The notes below the pieces were generated by a model. That model made no database searches, was not told the DNA's origin, and saw only the letters and a program-made list of their open reading frames with translations. From an uncultured Chitinophagales bacterium (lineage in GTDB: Bacteria; Bacteroidota; Bacteroidia; Chitinophagales; JAHDHT01): DNA of 37,201 nucleotides. Shown one piece after another: positions 14,883 to 23,429 of this stretch. How positions within the stretch are numbered: position 1 is the first letter of the stretch; each line of letters opens with the position of its first letter. The position numbers were made by a program, and so were the translations under genes. Where the stretch lies: contig CALHDG010000079.1 of NCBI GenBank assembly GCA_938023075.1, positions 1 through 37,201 of the forward strand. The letters are read 5' to 3'.

Positions 14883-17849
14883 TTATCTTAATAAAGTAAT
14901 ATTCCCTTTAACCAATAACTCTTCATCGGTAAAGGTAATGCCAATGGCGTAATAAACATATACACCAATTTCTTGTGGGATGCCTCTAAACGTGCCATCC
15001 CAAATGGCGTTAATGTCAGTAGTTTCAAAAATCTTTTGCCCCCAACGGTTGTAAATTCTAAAGATGCCTAAATCTCTAATGCCTTTGGTCGTTAAACCAA
15101 TTGCATCATTAATATTATCTCCATTCGGCGTAAACGCATTGGGCACCCAAATGTGAAAAATTTGATTCACCTTTACTTGCAATGAATCTGATAAACGGCA
15201 ACCATTATCTGATTGGGCGGTCAGTATATACATGCCATCTCGAATAGGTTGAACCATGGGTTGTAATACAGTAGGCTCATCTAAAAACCCGTTTGGTGGC
15301 GACCAATCAAAAGCGGTGGCTGTTTGTTCAACACTTCCGTTAAAGGTAATAATATCGCCAATATCAATTTCAAAATCCGGACCAGCATCCACATCTGGTG
15401 CCGGTTGAATTTCAATGGTAACTGAGGCTACATCACTATAACATTCGTTCGAAACTTCTACTTCATAGGTTGTTGTTTCCCTAATGGTAGCTATAGGATT
15501 TGCGATACTTGGGTCGCTTAAACCTGTCTCAGGAGTCCACTGATAAAAAATACCTCCAGAGGCTTCTAATTGTGCCGGTTCTAATTCGCAAGCTATTAAA
15601 TCTTCATTAACCATCGCCTCAATGGGTTGAACTACTCTTAAATTAACCGAATCTTCATTATTACAACCAAATACATTTTCGGTTACTGTTAAATAGTAGG
15701 TCATATCTTCTGGTGGCGTAACTACCGGATTGGAAATATTCGCATTGCTAATAAATTGATCTGGACTCCAAATATATTCTATCGTATTAGTGTTTCCTGA
15801 TGCATCAACACCCATCCCATTTAGCTGATAAGAATCTCCCATACAGATAAAAACATCATCACCAGCATCAACAGTAGGGGCTGGTTGAACATTAACGGTA
15901 ACTTCACTGCTGCCTTCGCAACCATTTGGGTCAACTGCTAATACATTAAACGTAGTGGTAGCTGTTGGGCTTACCGTAGGGTTTTCTATGGCAGCATCAT
16001 CAATAATAGTTGAATCATTAGGCGACCATTCAAAACTTGCCGGTACATTCGCAGTTACCATTAACTGTACGGATTCATTTTCACAGATATCTTCATCCAT
16101 TCCAGCATCGGGCGTTAAGGTTTCATATAGGGTAACCGGCTGTATAATTTCTGCCTTACAACCTTCATCGCCGGTAACTTCTAAAAATACATTATAATCG
16201 CCGGCAACGGGAAAAGTATGTGTCGGTGACTGAACATCGTATGTGGCAATTTCAGTACTGTCGGTATTGTACAACACCCAATTCCACTCAATGATGTTAC
16301 CAATGTTTATATCCGATGCATCATCAAATTGAATCGGTTGTGCATCTAAACACAACATGGAGTTTTCGTAAGCTGAAACGGGGGTGGGTTTTACAAATAT
16401 TTCTTGACTGGTAGTTTCTAAGCATCCTAAATCGGTAGAAACAGTTAAAAATACCTGATAATTGCCTCCTTCTTCATACAAATGTGTTGGGTTTTGATCG
16501 TTGGATAAACCACCATCACCAAACTCCCACGACCAAGCTTGCACGGTGCCATAATCGGAGGTGCTAATATCGGTAAACTCAACTGGTACAATTGAACATT
16601 GAGATTCGTAATCAAACTGCGGAGCTAATTTTGGATATAAATTCAAAATGATTTCTGCGGTATCAGAACATTCTTCGTCTAAACTTCTACTCGCAATTAA
16701 AGTAATTTCATATCTACCGGTATCGGGGTATTCATAAATCGGATCTTTTTCGGTAGAAGTATCGTTTGCGCCGGGCGTTAAATCTCCTAAGTCCCAGAAA
16801 AATTCATCAGCACCTACACTTTCGTTAATAAATTGAACAGTAAAATCACCACAATCATTTAAAATAAAAAAACCATTGGCATCAATATCATCAGAATCAA
16901 TATCTGCAACTGCCACATCACATTCTTCTACATTAAATTGAAAATCTCGAATACTGGTGCTTAACAAGTTGCCATTTCTATATTCAGATACACAAATACC
17001 CACCACATACTGCCCGCGCTCGGTTGGAAAGCCTTTTAGTAAACCGGTTGCTGTGTCAATGGACATAATAGGGCTGCCACCTAATTGGTTTTGTTCGTTG
17101 TATATTCCCGTCCATACAATTTGATCGTATGGCGGGTTTGGTCCAAAATCTCCTGGAAGAATTGCTGGTCCGTAAATACTATTGTCAGGATTCTCGGGAT
17201 AATCAAAAGGAGTACATAGCTCATATACTAAACTATCGCCGTCTTCGTCGGAGGCTGAATGATCAAATTCAAATGGAAAACCGGCACAGATTATAATAGG
17301 TGGATAGTTGTTGTATGTTGGTGAACTATTGCAATCGGCTAAGTCACTCTCCGGTATTTCAATATAATAAGTATTACCTGCTAAAGCGGGCTCTTCAATG
17401 TTTAAAATAGTTCCGTTTCTACAACAACGCATATAAGTCAATGCATAGCCACCTGCCCTTGGCGGTAGGTTGATAACTTCGGAATAACCGGTAGATTGTT
17501 CTACGCAAACTTCTGGTATCGAATTTAAACATAAACCTTCGGTAATGGGCGGTACATTTTCCCTATCGGTATTTAAATTTAAGCTCAATAACAAGGTATC
17601 GATTGATCGCCCGTTGCCATTGTAAATAGTAATTTTGGCATTTTCATCAAAATCTGCACAGCTTGGCGAACCTGCTTCACATAAGCAATTCCGGTAAATC
17701 GTTAAGTTAATTTCGTAATCGTTATTGCCGAGGCAACGGTAAGATAAGTCGCCACCAATTAAGTGACCTGCATAAGTATATACACTTGCTGTAAAAAATA
17801 ATATGAAAACTATATACGTTCTAATCAAAATGGGTTTAGTTGTGTACAA
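14883..17849 (-). CDS. Large secreted PKD-domain protein with gliding-motility (T9SS type B) C-terminus
   Basis: This 988-residue exoprotein is predicted to cross the outer membrane through the type IX secretion system and attach to or leave the surface. A signal peptide covers residues ~8-27. The N-terminal ~300 residues form a cysteine-rich region starting HLIGGDLSYRC, typical of the N-terminal part of Bacteroidota PKD proteins. PKD-type folds follow (WSWEFGDGGLSNDQNPTHLY and two similar), then four Ig-like segments with the WSP motif. The C-terminus starting VPNAFTPNGDNIND and containing IYNRWGQKIFE is the type B sorting domain. The start is TTG, since no in-frame ATG exists between the upstream stop and the signal sequence. 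No partner gene is linked to it. Likely role: adhesion or gliding surface. Confidence 0.92.
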   Translation of the reverse strand: MYTTKPILIRTYIVFILFFTASVYTYAGHLIGGDLSYRCLGNNDYEINLTIYRNCLCEAGSPSCADFDENAKITIYNGNGRSIDTLLLSLNLNTDRENVPPITEGLCLNSIPEVCVEQSTGYSEVINLPPRAGGYALTYMRCCRNGTILNIEEPALAGNTYYIEIPESDLADCNSSPTYNNYPPIIICAGFPFEFDHSASDEDGDSLVYELCTPFDYPENPDNSIYGPAILPGDFGPNPPYDQIVWTGIYNEQNQLGGSPIMSIDTATGLLKGFPTERGQYVVGICVSEYRNGNLLSTSIRDFQFNVEECDVAVADIDSDDIDANGFFILNDCGDFTVQFINESVGADEFFWDLGDLTPGANDTSTEKDPIYEYPDTGRYEITLIASRSLDEECSDTAEIILNLYPKLAPQFDYESQCSIVPVEFTDISTSDYGTVQAWSWEFGDGGLSNDQNPTHLYEEGGNYQVFLTVSTDLGCLETTSQEIFVKPTPVSAYENSMLCLDAQPIQFDDASDINIGNIIEWNWVLYNTDSTEIATYDVQSPTHTFPVAGDYNVFLEVTGDEGCKAEIIQPVTLYETLTPDAGMDEDICENESVQLMVTANVPASFEWSPNDSTIIDDAAIENPTVSPTATTTFNVLAVDPNGCEGSSEVTVNVQPAPTVDAGDDVFICMGDSYQLNGMGVDASGNTNTIEYIWSPDQFISNANISNPVVTPPEDMTYYLTVTENVFGCNNEDSVNLRVVQPIEAMVNEDLIACELEPAQLEASGGIFYQWTPETGLSDPSIANPIATIRETTTYEVEVSNECYSDVASVTIEIQPAPDVDAGPDFEIDIGDIITFNGSVEQTATAFDWSPPNGFLDEPTVLQPMVQPIRDGMYILTAQSDNGCRLSDSLQVKVNQIFHIWVPNAFTPNGDNINDAIGLTTKGIRDLGIFRIYNRWGQKIFETTDINAIWDGTFRGIPQEIGVYVYYAIGITFTDEELLVKGNITLLR

Positions 17850-17943
17850 ATTCCTAAACGAAATTCTTCCTTTAAAAGTACAAATAATTCTATTTTATTA
17901 GACTGCCATGATTAAAATAAAGGTTGGTGGCTTTAACCAAAAA

Positions 17944-18327
17944 CTATTGAACCGGAACAATAACACTGGCTATTTTAGGGCATTGTTCTTTCATTTTATT
18001 AATTACATCTCCACGCATATCGTCTTTACTTAGCGTGGCTTCCGACATTTTTTCGGTACAAGTTTGTAAGGAAGCCGTTAAATTTTGCATTTTAGATGCA
18101 TAATCTTGCATCTGAATTTCGCCTTTTTCCAATTTATTTTGAATGTCTTCTAATGGTTTAAGACAATCGCAAGATTCTTTAGCTACCTTATTGACCAAAC
18201 TCTCGTAATCATTAATGTCCTCCGTATTATCCGTGTTTTCAGATTCGGTGGAGGTCTTGGTATTACTGCTACATCCGGCGAAGTAAATAAACATACCTAA
18301 TGTTGCTATTAAAAGAGATAATTTCAT
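17944..18327 (-). CDS. Hypothetical small lipoprotein
   Basis: This 127-residue protein has a signal sequence ending in the lipobox FAGC (Cys19). An acidic Ser/Thr-rich linker follows, then a helical region with two cysteines (ESCDCLKPLEDIQ) and further cysteines at QTCTEKM and EQCPKI. The pattern of paired cysteines in helices suggests a small, possibly disulfide-stabilised periplasmic or outer-membrane helical protein. I know no function for it. It lies 6 nt behind the asparaginase-domain gene and is probably cotranscribed with it. Confidence 0.75.
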   Translation of the reverse strand: MKLSLLIATLGMFIYFAGCSSNTKTSTESENTDNTEDINDYESLVNKVAKESCDCLKPLEDIQNKLEKGEIQMQDYASKMQNLTASLQTCTEKMSEATLSKDDMRGDVINKMKEQCPKIASVIVPVQ

Positions 18328-18333
18328 ATGTTA

Positions 18334-18825
18334 CTATGTATTTAAAAGTTCAAAGAAACCAGTTTTTTTATTCTTTTGCACTTTATCCCAATCAAAATAT
18401 TTGCCGTGCATAACAATATACACACCGGGTTGTAAACATTGAACAAACGCTAAAGCACTACCCAAGTTAAAAAAACCATCAGAACTGCCAAATTTATACG
18501 GAATCATTGCGCCGGTAAGTACTACAGTTTTGTTCATATTTTCTTTTGCAATGCAAGTGGCGGTTTGTACCATCGTATCCGTGCCATGGGTTATTAAAAT
18601 TTGCTCTTCCTCTGCTTTTTTGCAATTGCGCACAATGTTTTCTCTGTCTTCATCGGTCATTTCTAAACTATCAATCATCATCAAGGTTCTAATGTTTACT
18701 TCAACAGACGACCTGCCCAAATCAAAAATTTCTGGTAGATGCGTATCATCAAAGTACAACTCTCCTTTTATCATATTATACTCTTTATCAAAAGTGCCGC
18801 CGGTAACAAATATTCTAATTGCCAT
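18334..18825 (-). CDS. Short asparaginase-domain protein (N-terminal domain only)
   Basis: This 163-residue protein carries the N-terminal catalytic motifs of L-asparaginases: VTGGTFDK near the start and ITHGTDTMVQTA with the Thr-Asp pair, followed by KTVVLTGAMIP. Full-length asparaginases have about 330 residues, and the C-terminal domain is absent here. That is not necessarily a truncation, because a conserved family of ~160-residue single-domain proteins of this kind exists in many bacteria. Activity on asparagine is therefore uncertain. It is followed at 6 nt by the lipoprotein gene. The upstream stretch 18826-19239 (414 bp) holds a structured element and the secA promoter. Confidence 0.85.
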   Translation of the reverse strand: MAIRIFVTGGTFDKEYNMIKGELYFDDTHLPEIFDLGRSSVEVNIRTLMMIDSLEMTDEDRENIVRNCKKAEEEQILITHGTDTMVQTATCIAKENMNKTVVLTGAMIPYKFGSSDGFFNLGSALAFVQCLQPGVYIVMHGKYFDWDKVQKNKKTGFFELLNT

Positions 18826-19021
18826 TTATTTAATTTCGCGTGTAAATGTAGCTTAAAAAAGCAAATGTAATAAGTGAAATTATTTGACTGCCAAAAAGTC
18901 CACTATTTCTGCCAAAAGATGCAGGCAAATTCATCAAAATTGTGTTGGTGCGATTATTGGGCACTATCTTGAATATGCTGAATTGAAATACTTGAATTAC
19001 GAAGCACTGCCCTTAGAAAAT

Positions 19022-19100
19022 TAGCCCCGATAGGAGCGGTTATGTTGCCTGAAGCGAAGGCTTGTAGCTTGGCGCAACATTTGAGCGGATAGCGGGACAA
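19022..19100 (+). ncRNA. Candidate structured intergenic element (tagccccgat...agcgggac type)
   Basis: The motif tagccccgataggagcgg (19022-19039) and its partner gcggatagcgggac bracket a perfect 7-bp stem, atgttgc (19042-19048) with gcaacat (19074-19080). An inner aagc/gctt hairpin is also visible, and cccg can pair with cggg at the ends. This matches, from memory, a conserved intergenic motif of Bacteroidota (possibly the Flavo-1 RNA). It lies about 140 bp upstream of secA. Orientation and function are uncertain. Confidence 0.45.
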
Positions 19101-19190
19101 GGCTTACTTTGATGTTGATTGTTTCGCTTCAAATAAATATATAGTTTTGGTTGGTGTACAAACTGTCAGAAGCCATTTAAAAATGTTAAC

Positions 19191-19222
19191 TTTGAGCCTG
19201 CGTTAACGCATTAATAAATTTG
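19191..19222 (+). promoter_or_regulatory. Consensus secA promoter
   Basis: TTTG (19191-19194), a 20-nt spacer and TAAATTTG (19215-19222) match the Bacteroidota -33/-7 consensus perfectly. The start point would fall near 19229, leaving a leader of about 11 nt to the ATG at 19240. A second TAACTTTG box at 19187-19194 overlaps the -33 box but lacks a good partner. Confidence 0.6.
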
Positions 19223-19239
19223 AAAATTATAGTTACCCA

Positions 19240-22200
19240 ATGGGATTATTAAATAAAGTTTTAGGAAAAGTTTTTGGCAACAAATACGAAAAAGATGTGA
19301 AGCTGATTAATCCGCTGATAAAGAAGATTAATGCGGCTTTTTCAACTTTACAAGGCTTGTCGAATGATGAATTACGGGGAAAAACCGTTGAGTTCAAAGC
19401 GCATATTGCCGAAGCCTTACAATCAATTGATGAACGTATTGCCGACATTCGGGCGAGCATAAAATCGCAACCCGATATGGATATGGATGAAAAGGAGGGT
19501 TTGTATGAAGAGATTGACAAGTTGAAAACCGAGCGTGACGAAACCCTGGAAAAGGTGTTGATGGATATGTTGCCTGAGGCTTTTGCAGTGGTGAAAGAAA
19601 CGGCAAGCCGTTTTAAAGATAATCCTCAAATGCGGGCTAGGGCTACAGATTTGGATAGAGATCTTTCGGTAGGTTTAGACCATATAAATATTGAAGGTGA
19701 TCAGGTAATTTACAACAACAGTTGGATGGCTGCCGGTAATATGATTACTTGGGATATGGTGCATTATGATGTGCAGTTGATTGGTGGCGTAGTTTTGCAT
19801 CAAGGTAAAATTGCGGAGATGGCTACTGGTGAGGGTAAAACGTTGGTGGCTACTTTGCCGGCTTACTTAAATGGTTTAAGTGGTTTGGGCGTTCATATTG
19901 TTACGGTAAACAACTACCTCGCCAAACGGGATAGCGAATGGATGAGTGGTATCTTTAACTTTTTGGGCTTAACGGTTTCTTGTATTGATAATTACCAACC
20001 GCATTCCGAAGAAAGATATGCCGCTTACAGAAAAGACATTATTTACGGAACAAATAACGAATTTGGGTTTGATTATTTGAGAGATAACATGGCGCGTTCT
20101 CCTGGCGATCAGGTGCAACATAAATTACATTTCGCTATGATTGATGAGGTAGATTCGGTATTGGTGGATGATGCCCGAACGCCCTTGATTATTTCTGGTC
20201 AGGTAGATAAAGGAGACGAGCAAGAGTTTTATAATTTGAAACCGCGCATTCAAAAGTTGTATGCCGCTCAGCAAAAAATATGTTCGGCTTTTTTAAGCGA
20301 AGCTAAAGCTAAACTTGCTGCAGGTGATAAGGGTTATGAAGAAGGTCAGGGTGGCTTGGCTTTATTTAGAGCTTTTAGAGGTTTGCCAAAAAATACGGCT
20401 TTAATTAAATATTTGAGCGAGCAAGGCACTAAGGTAATTATGCAAAAAGCAGAGGGTTATTATTTGCAAGATAACTCTAAAAATATGCCAAAGGCAGATG
20501 ACCCTTTATTGTTTACCATAGATGAAAAAAACAACTCGATAGAGTTGACCGATAAGGGAATTGATATGTTGACTGCGGATGGTGAAGACCCTAACTTTTT
20601 CATTATGCCCGATGTGGGCGGTGAAATAGCCGAGTTAGAAAAAGCCGACATGAGCGATGAAGAGCGCATGAAAGCGAAAGATAAATTACTGCAAGATTTC
20701 TCGATAAAATCGGAACGGATACATTCGGTCAACCAATTATTGAAAGCTTATACCTTGTTTGAAAACGATGTGGAATATATTGTGGCAGACGGCAAAGTGA
20801 AAATTGTAGATGAGCAAACCGGTAGGGTAATGGAAGGTCGCCGGTATTCGGATGGTTTGCATCAAGCCATTGAAGCGAAAGAAAATGTGAAGGTAGAAAA
20901 GGCATCTCAAACCTTAGCAACAGTTACCCTACAAAACTTTTTTAGAATGTACCACAAACTAAGTGGTATGACGGGTACAGCAGAAACCGAAGCCGGAGAG
21001 TTTTGGGAAATCTACAAATTGGATGTGGTAGTTATTCCAACCAACCGGCCAATTGCAAGAGATGACCAGGAAGATTTAATTTACAAAACCAAGCGTGAAA
21101 AATATGCGGCGGTTATTCATCAGGTAAAAGAATTAACTAGCCAAGGGCGACCTGTGTTAGTGGGTACAACCAATGTTGAAGTAAGTGAGTTGCTGAGTAA
21201 AATGTTGACGATGAGCAATATTGACCACAACGTGTTAAATGCCAAACAACATTCGCGTGAAGCTCAGGTAGTTGCCGAAGCCGGCTTACCGGGCAAAGTA
21301 ACCATTGCCACCAACATGGCGGGTAGAGGAACAGATATTAAATTGAGTGATGCGGTTAAGCAATCGGGTGGCTTGGCAATTTTGGGTACCGAGCGTCACG
21401 AATCGAGAAGAGTGGACAGACAGTTGCGAGGTAGAGCCGGGCGACAAGGTGACCCGGGTTCGTCTATTTTTTATGTGAGTTTAGAAGATGATTTGATGCG
21501 CTTGTTTAGTAGCGATCGCATTGCCAAAGTAATGGACAAAATGGGCTTTCAGGAAGGTGAGGTAATTCAGCATAGTATGATTACCAAAAGTATTGAACGA
21601 GCTCAGAAAAAAGTAGAAGAAAACAACTTTGGAATACGAAAGCGTTTGTTAGAATATGATGATGTAATGAACGCACAACGGGAGGTGATTTACAAACGCC
21701 GTCAGCATGCTTTGGTGGGCGAACGTTTATCGGTTGATTTAGATAATACCTTTTACGATTTGGCGAAAGAGTTGATTGAACATCATAGAGAAGTAGAAGA
21801 TCACGAAGGTTTTAAGTTGGATATGATTCGCTATTTTTCTGTTGACAGCCAAGTTAATGAAGAAGACTTCCAAACGATGGAAGATGAGCAATTGTTGACC
21901 AATGTAGTTGCAGAAATTAGAGATCATTACCACAGAAAGTGTAATGCCATTGTTGATATTGCCATGCCGCATTTACAAGGTTGGTACGAAAGCAAAAGCG
22001 AAACCATCGAAAATATTTATGTGCCTTTTACCGATGGGCAGAAAAAAATCATGGTCATCACACCCTTAAAAGAAAGCTATGAATCGAATGGAAAAGTGCT
22101 GATTAAATCTTTTGAAAAGAACATCACACTTTCTATAATGGACTTAACATGGAAAGAACATTTGCGCGAAATGGACAGCTTAAAACAAGGTGTACAAATG

Positions 22201-22554
22201 GCGAGTTATGAGCAAAAAGATCCTTTATTAATTTACAAGTTAGAAGCCTTTAAGTTGTTTAAAGAAATGTTGAGTGGCGTGAATAAAGATTTAACTTCCT
22301 TCTTGTTTAAAGCGGGTATTCCGATTAAAAAAGATGAAGAAGTTAAAGAAGCCCGTCAACAACCGCGCAAACAAACCAACCGTTACCAGGAAAGCCGCAG
22401 CGACGGCAGTGGTGTACAAGGCGGCAAACGCGAACAACGCAAAGCCCAACCGGTTCGGGTAGCTAAAAAGGTTGGACGGAATGAACCTTGCCCTTGTGGT
22501 AGTGGTAAGAAGTATAAGCATTGCCATGGGAAGGTTGCTCAGGGTGTGGGGTAG
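19240..22554 (+). CDS. secA: Preprotein translocase subunit SecA
   Basis: SecA is the ATPase motor that drives unfolded preproteins through SecYEG. The 1,104 residues include NBD1 with Walker A MATGEGKT (194-201) and the DEVD box (302-305) in [15 protein letters not shown]. Next come the preprotein cross-linking region, NBD2 ([34 protein letters not shown]), the helical scaffold, and a basic linker. The C-terminal SEC-C zinc motif [15 protein letters not shown] is at ~1083-1097. The protein is about 200 residues longer than E. coli SecA, mainly through an insertion after the DEVD region (~residues 320-480), as is usual in Bacteroidota. It stands alone, with its own promoter. It should supply export for the many signal-peptide proteins nearby. 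Confidence 0.99.
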   Translation: MGLLNKVLGKVFGNKYEKDVKLINPLIKKINAAFSTLQGLSNDELRGKTVEFKAHIAEALQSIDERIADIRASIKSQPDMDMDEKEGLYEEIDKLKTERDETLEKVLMDMLPEAFAVVKETASRFKDNPQMRARATDLDRDLSVGLDHINIEGDQVIYNNSWMAAGNMITWDMVHYDVQLIGGVVLHQGKIAEMATGEGKTLVATLPAYLNGLSGLGVHIVTVNNYLAKRDSEWMSGIFNFLGLTVSCIDNYQPHSEERYAAYRKDIIYGTNNEFGFDYLRDNMARSPGDQVQHKLHFAMIDEVDSVLVDDARTPLIISGQVDKGDEQEFYNLKPRIQKLYAAQQKICSAFLSEAKAKLAAGDKGYEEGQGGLALFRAFRGLPKNTALIKYLSEQGTKVIMQKAEGYYLQDNSKNMPKADDPLLFTIDEKNNSIELTDKGIDMLTADGEDPNFFIMPDVGGEIAELEKADMSDEERMKAKDKLLQDFSIKSERIHSVNQLLKAYTLFENDVEYIVADGKVKIVDEQTGRVMEGRRYSDGLHQAIEAKENVKVEKASQTLATVTLQNFFRMYHKLSGMTGTAETEAGEFWEIYKLDVVVIPTNRPIARDDQEDLIYKTKREKYAAVIHQVKELTSQGRPVLVGTTNVEVSELLSKMLTMSNIDHNVLNAKQHSREAQVVAEAGLPGKVTIATNMAGRGTDIKLSDAVKQSGGLAILGTERHESRRVDRQLRGRAGRQGDPGSSIFYVSLEDDLMRLFSSDRIAKVMDKMGFQEGEVIQHSMITKSIERAQKKVEENNFGIRKRLLEYDDVMNAQREVIYKRRQHALVGERLSVDLDNTFYDLAKELIEHHREVEDHEGFKLDMIRYFSVDSQVNEEDFQTMEDEQLLTNVVAEIRDHYHRKCNAIVDIAMPHLQGWYESKSETIENIYVPFTDGQKKIMVITPLKESYESNGKVLIKSFEKNITLSIMDLTWKEHLREMDSLKQGVQMASYEQKDPLLIYKLEAFKLFKEMLSGVNKDLTSFLFKAGIPIKKDEEVKEARQQPRKQTNRYQESRSDGSGVQGGKREQRKAQPVRVAKKVGRNEPCPCGSGKKYKHCHGKVAQGVG

Positions 22555-22628
22555 AATACCGAAAGATTTATAACTGCTATAAAAGATTTTGAAGTAAACA
22601 TAAAAATCACTACCTTTAAATTAAATAC

Positions 22629-22672
22629 GCTCGGCATGCCTCTCTTCGATGCACACTTTGGCGAGCTTTTTT
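22629..22672 (+). terminator. Possible secA terminator
   Basis: gctcg (22629-22633) pairs with cgagc (22662-22666), with an inner gcat/atgc stem, followed by six T. The unpaired segment makes the hairpin imperfect. Confidence 0.35.
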
Positions 22673-22756
22673 AGTTTGAAATATGGCAAACTTCCTTTAT
22701 CAATTGGCAAACAATCAGAGAAATTGTTGAGTAAAGGTTTAATTATAAAATATACG

Positions 22757-22858
22757 TTATTCTACTGCATAAATACCCGTAAAATCAGCCAGGTTTTGAG
22801 CAAAAAGGTTTGAAGTTACCAGTAATGCTACCACTAAAATTTTTATTTTATTTATCAT
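22757..22858 (-). pseudogene. Orphan signal-peptide fragment (33 codons)
   Basis: An ATG-initiated ORF encodes a textbook Bacteroidota signal peptide (KIKILVVALLVTSNLFAQ) and only about 12 further residues before TAA. Behind the stop another frame stays open for about 45 codons (ending KLAKVCIEERHAERI). This looks like the beginning of a secreted-protein gene whose remainder has been lost or frameshifted. It is downstream of, not upstream of, the sorting-domain fragment at 22944-23213, so the two are not simply the ends of one gene. Confidence 0.5.
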
Positions 22859-22896
22859 AATCCTAAATTTTTATTGTTCTCCACAATCTAAACTCA

Positions 22897-22929
22897 AGAC
22901 CTGACAGGTTTCCAAAACCTGTCAGGTCT
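22897..22929 (-). terminator. Perfect 15-bp hairpin, terminator-like repeat
   Basis: agacctgacaggttt (22897-22911) and aaacctgtcaggtct (22915-22929) are perfectly complementary around a 3-nt loop. It lies 14 nt behind the sorting-domain fragment in the minus direction. No long T-run follows, so it may be an intergenic palindrome (the acctgtcaggt type common in Bacteroidota) more than a classic terminator. Confidence 0.7.
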
Positions 22930-22943
22930 GTGAATTAGCCGTG

Positions 22944-23213
22944 CTACTCCAACTTAACAAACCTGCCCGAAGCCACCGCAACCTCATCTGCTAAAAAGTG
23001 AATAATATAAGTGCCGGCTTGTAAACTACGCAAATCTATGTTTTCAAACAGTTGGCTTTTATTGGCTAAAACCAGTTGACCTTGCACATTATAAATACGA
23101 TAAAAATTATAAGCTTTGCCCGACAGCATTGGCAACAATACTTTCAACTCCTCTTTTACCGGGTTGGGGTAAAGGCTGATGGCTTTGTTGAGTAAAGTGT
23201 TTTCTTCTAATGC
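22944..23213 (-). pseudogene. Remnant: T9SS type A C-terminal sorting domain
   Basis: The reading frame is open from a TAG at 23214-23216 and encodes about 89 residues with no proper start codon. LYPNPVKEELKV, IYNVQGQLVLA, LRSLQAGTYIIHF and the C-terminal GRFVKLE are the four hallmarks of a Por_Secre_tail (T9SS type A) sorting domain. Only this terminal domain is left: the cargo part that should precede it is missing, and nothing protein-like continues upstream of the TAG. It is best read as the 3' stump of a deleted exoprotein gene. The flanking 216 bp up to the next gene contain no other coding signal. Confidence 0.75.
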
Positions 23214-23429
23214 CTATGGGTACGTCTCTTACTTTATTGAAAAGGTAAGTGAATAAAGAAATCCTCAAAAAAAATTAATATTTTTTATATTATTTTCACA
23301 ACAATAACAAGTTTGGATTTAAAAAATTATATATTAGTAGCTTTTAATTTAAACAGCCTTGCAACTTGACCGCTACTAAAACGTATCTCATACATAACTA
23401 ATAAATTAGCTTTCAATTTTAAAACAAAA

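Noticed and set aside
18334-18825. Truncated asparaginase pseudogene
   Set aside because: Single-domain proteins of this length form a known conserved family, the frame is intact and the start and stop are normal.
18530-18856. 108-codon ORF on the plus strand opposite the asparaginase-domain gene
   Set aside because: It is antisense to a gene with clear catalytic motifs, and its translation shows no family features.
22621-22755. Additional gene on the minus strand ending KLAKVCIEERHAERI
   Set aside because: The frame has no ATG and overlaps the probable secA terminator. It may be a decayed piece, but it is not supportable as a gene.
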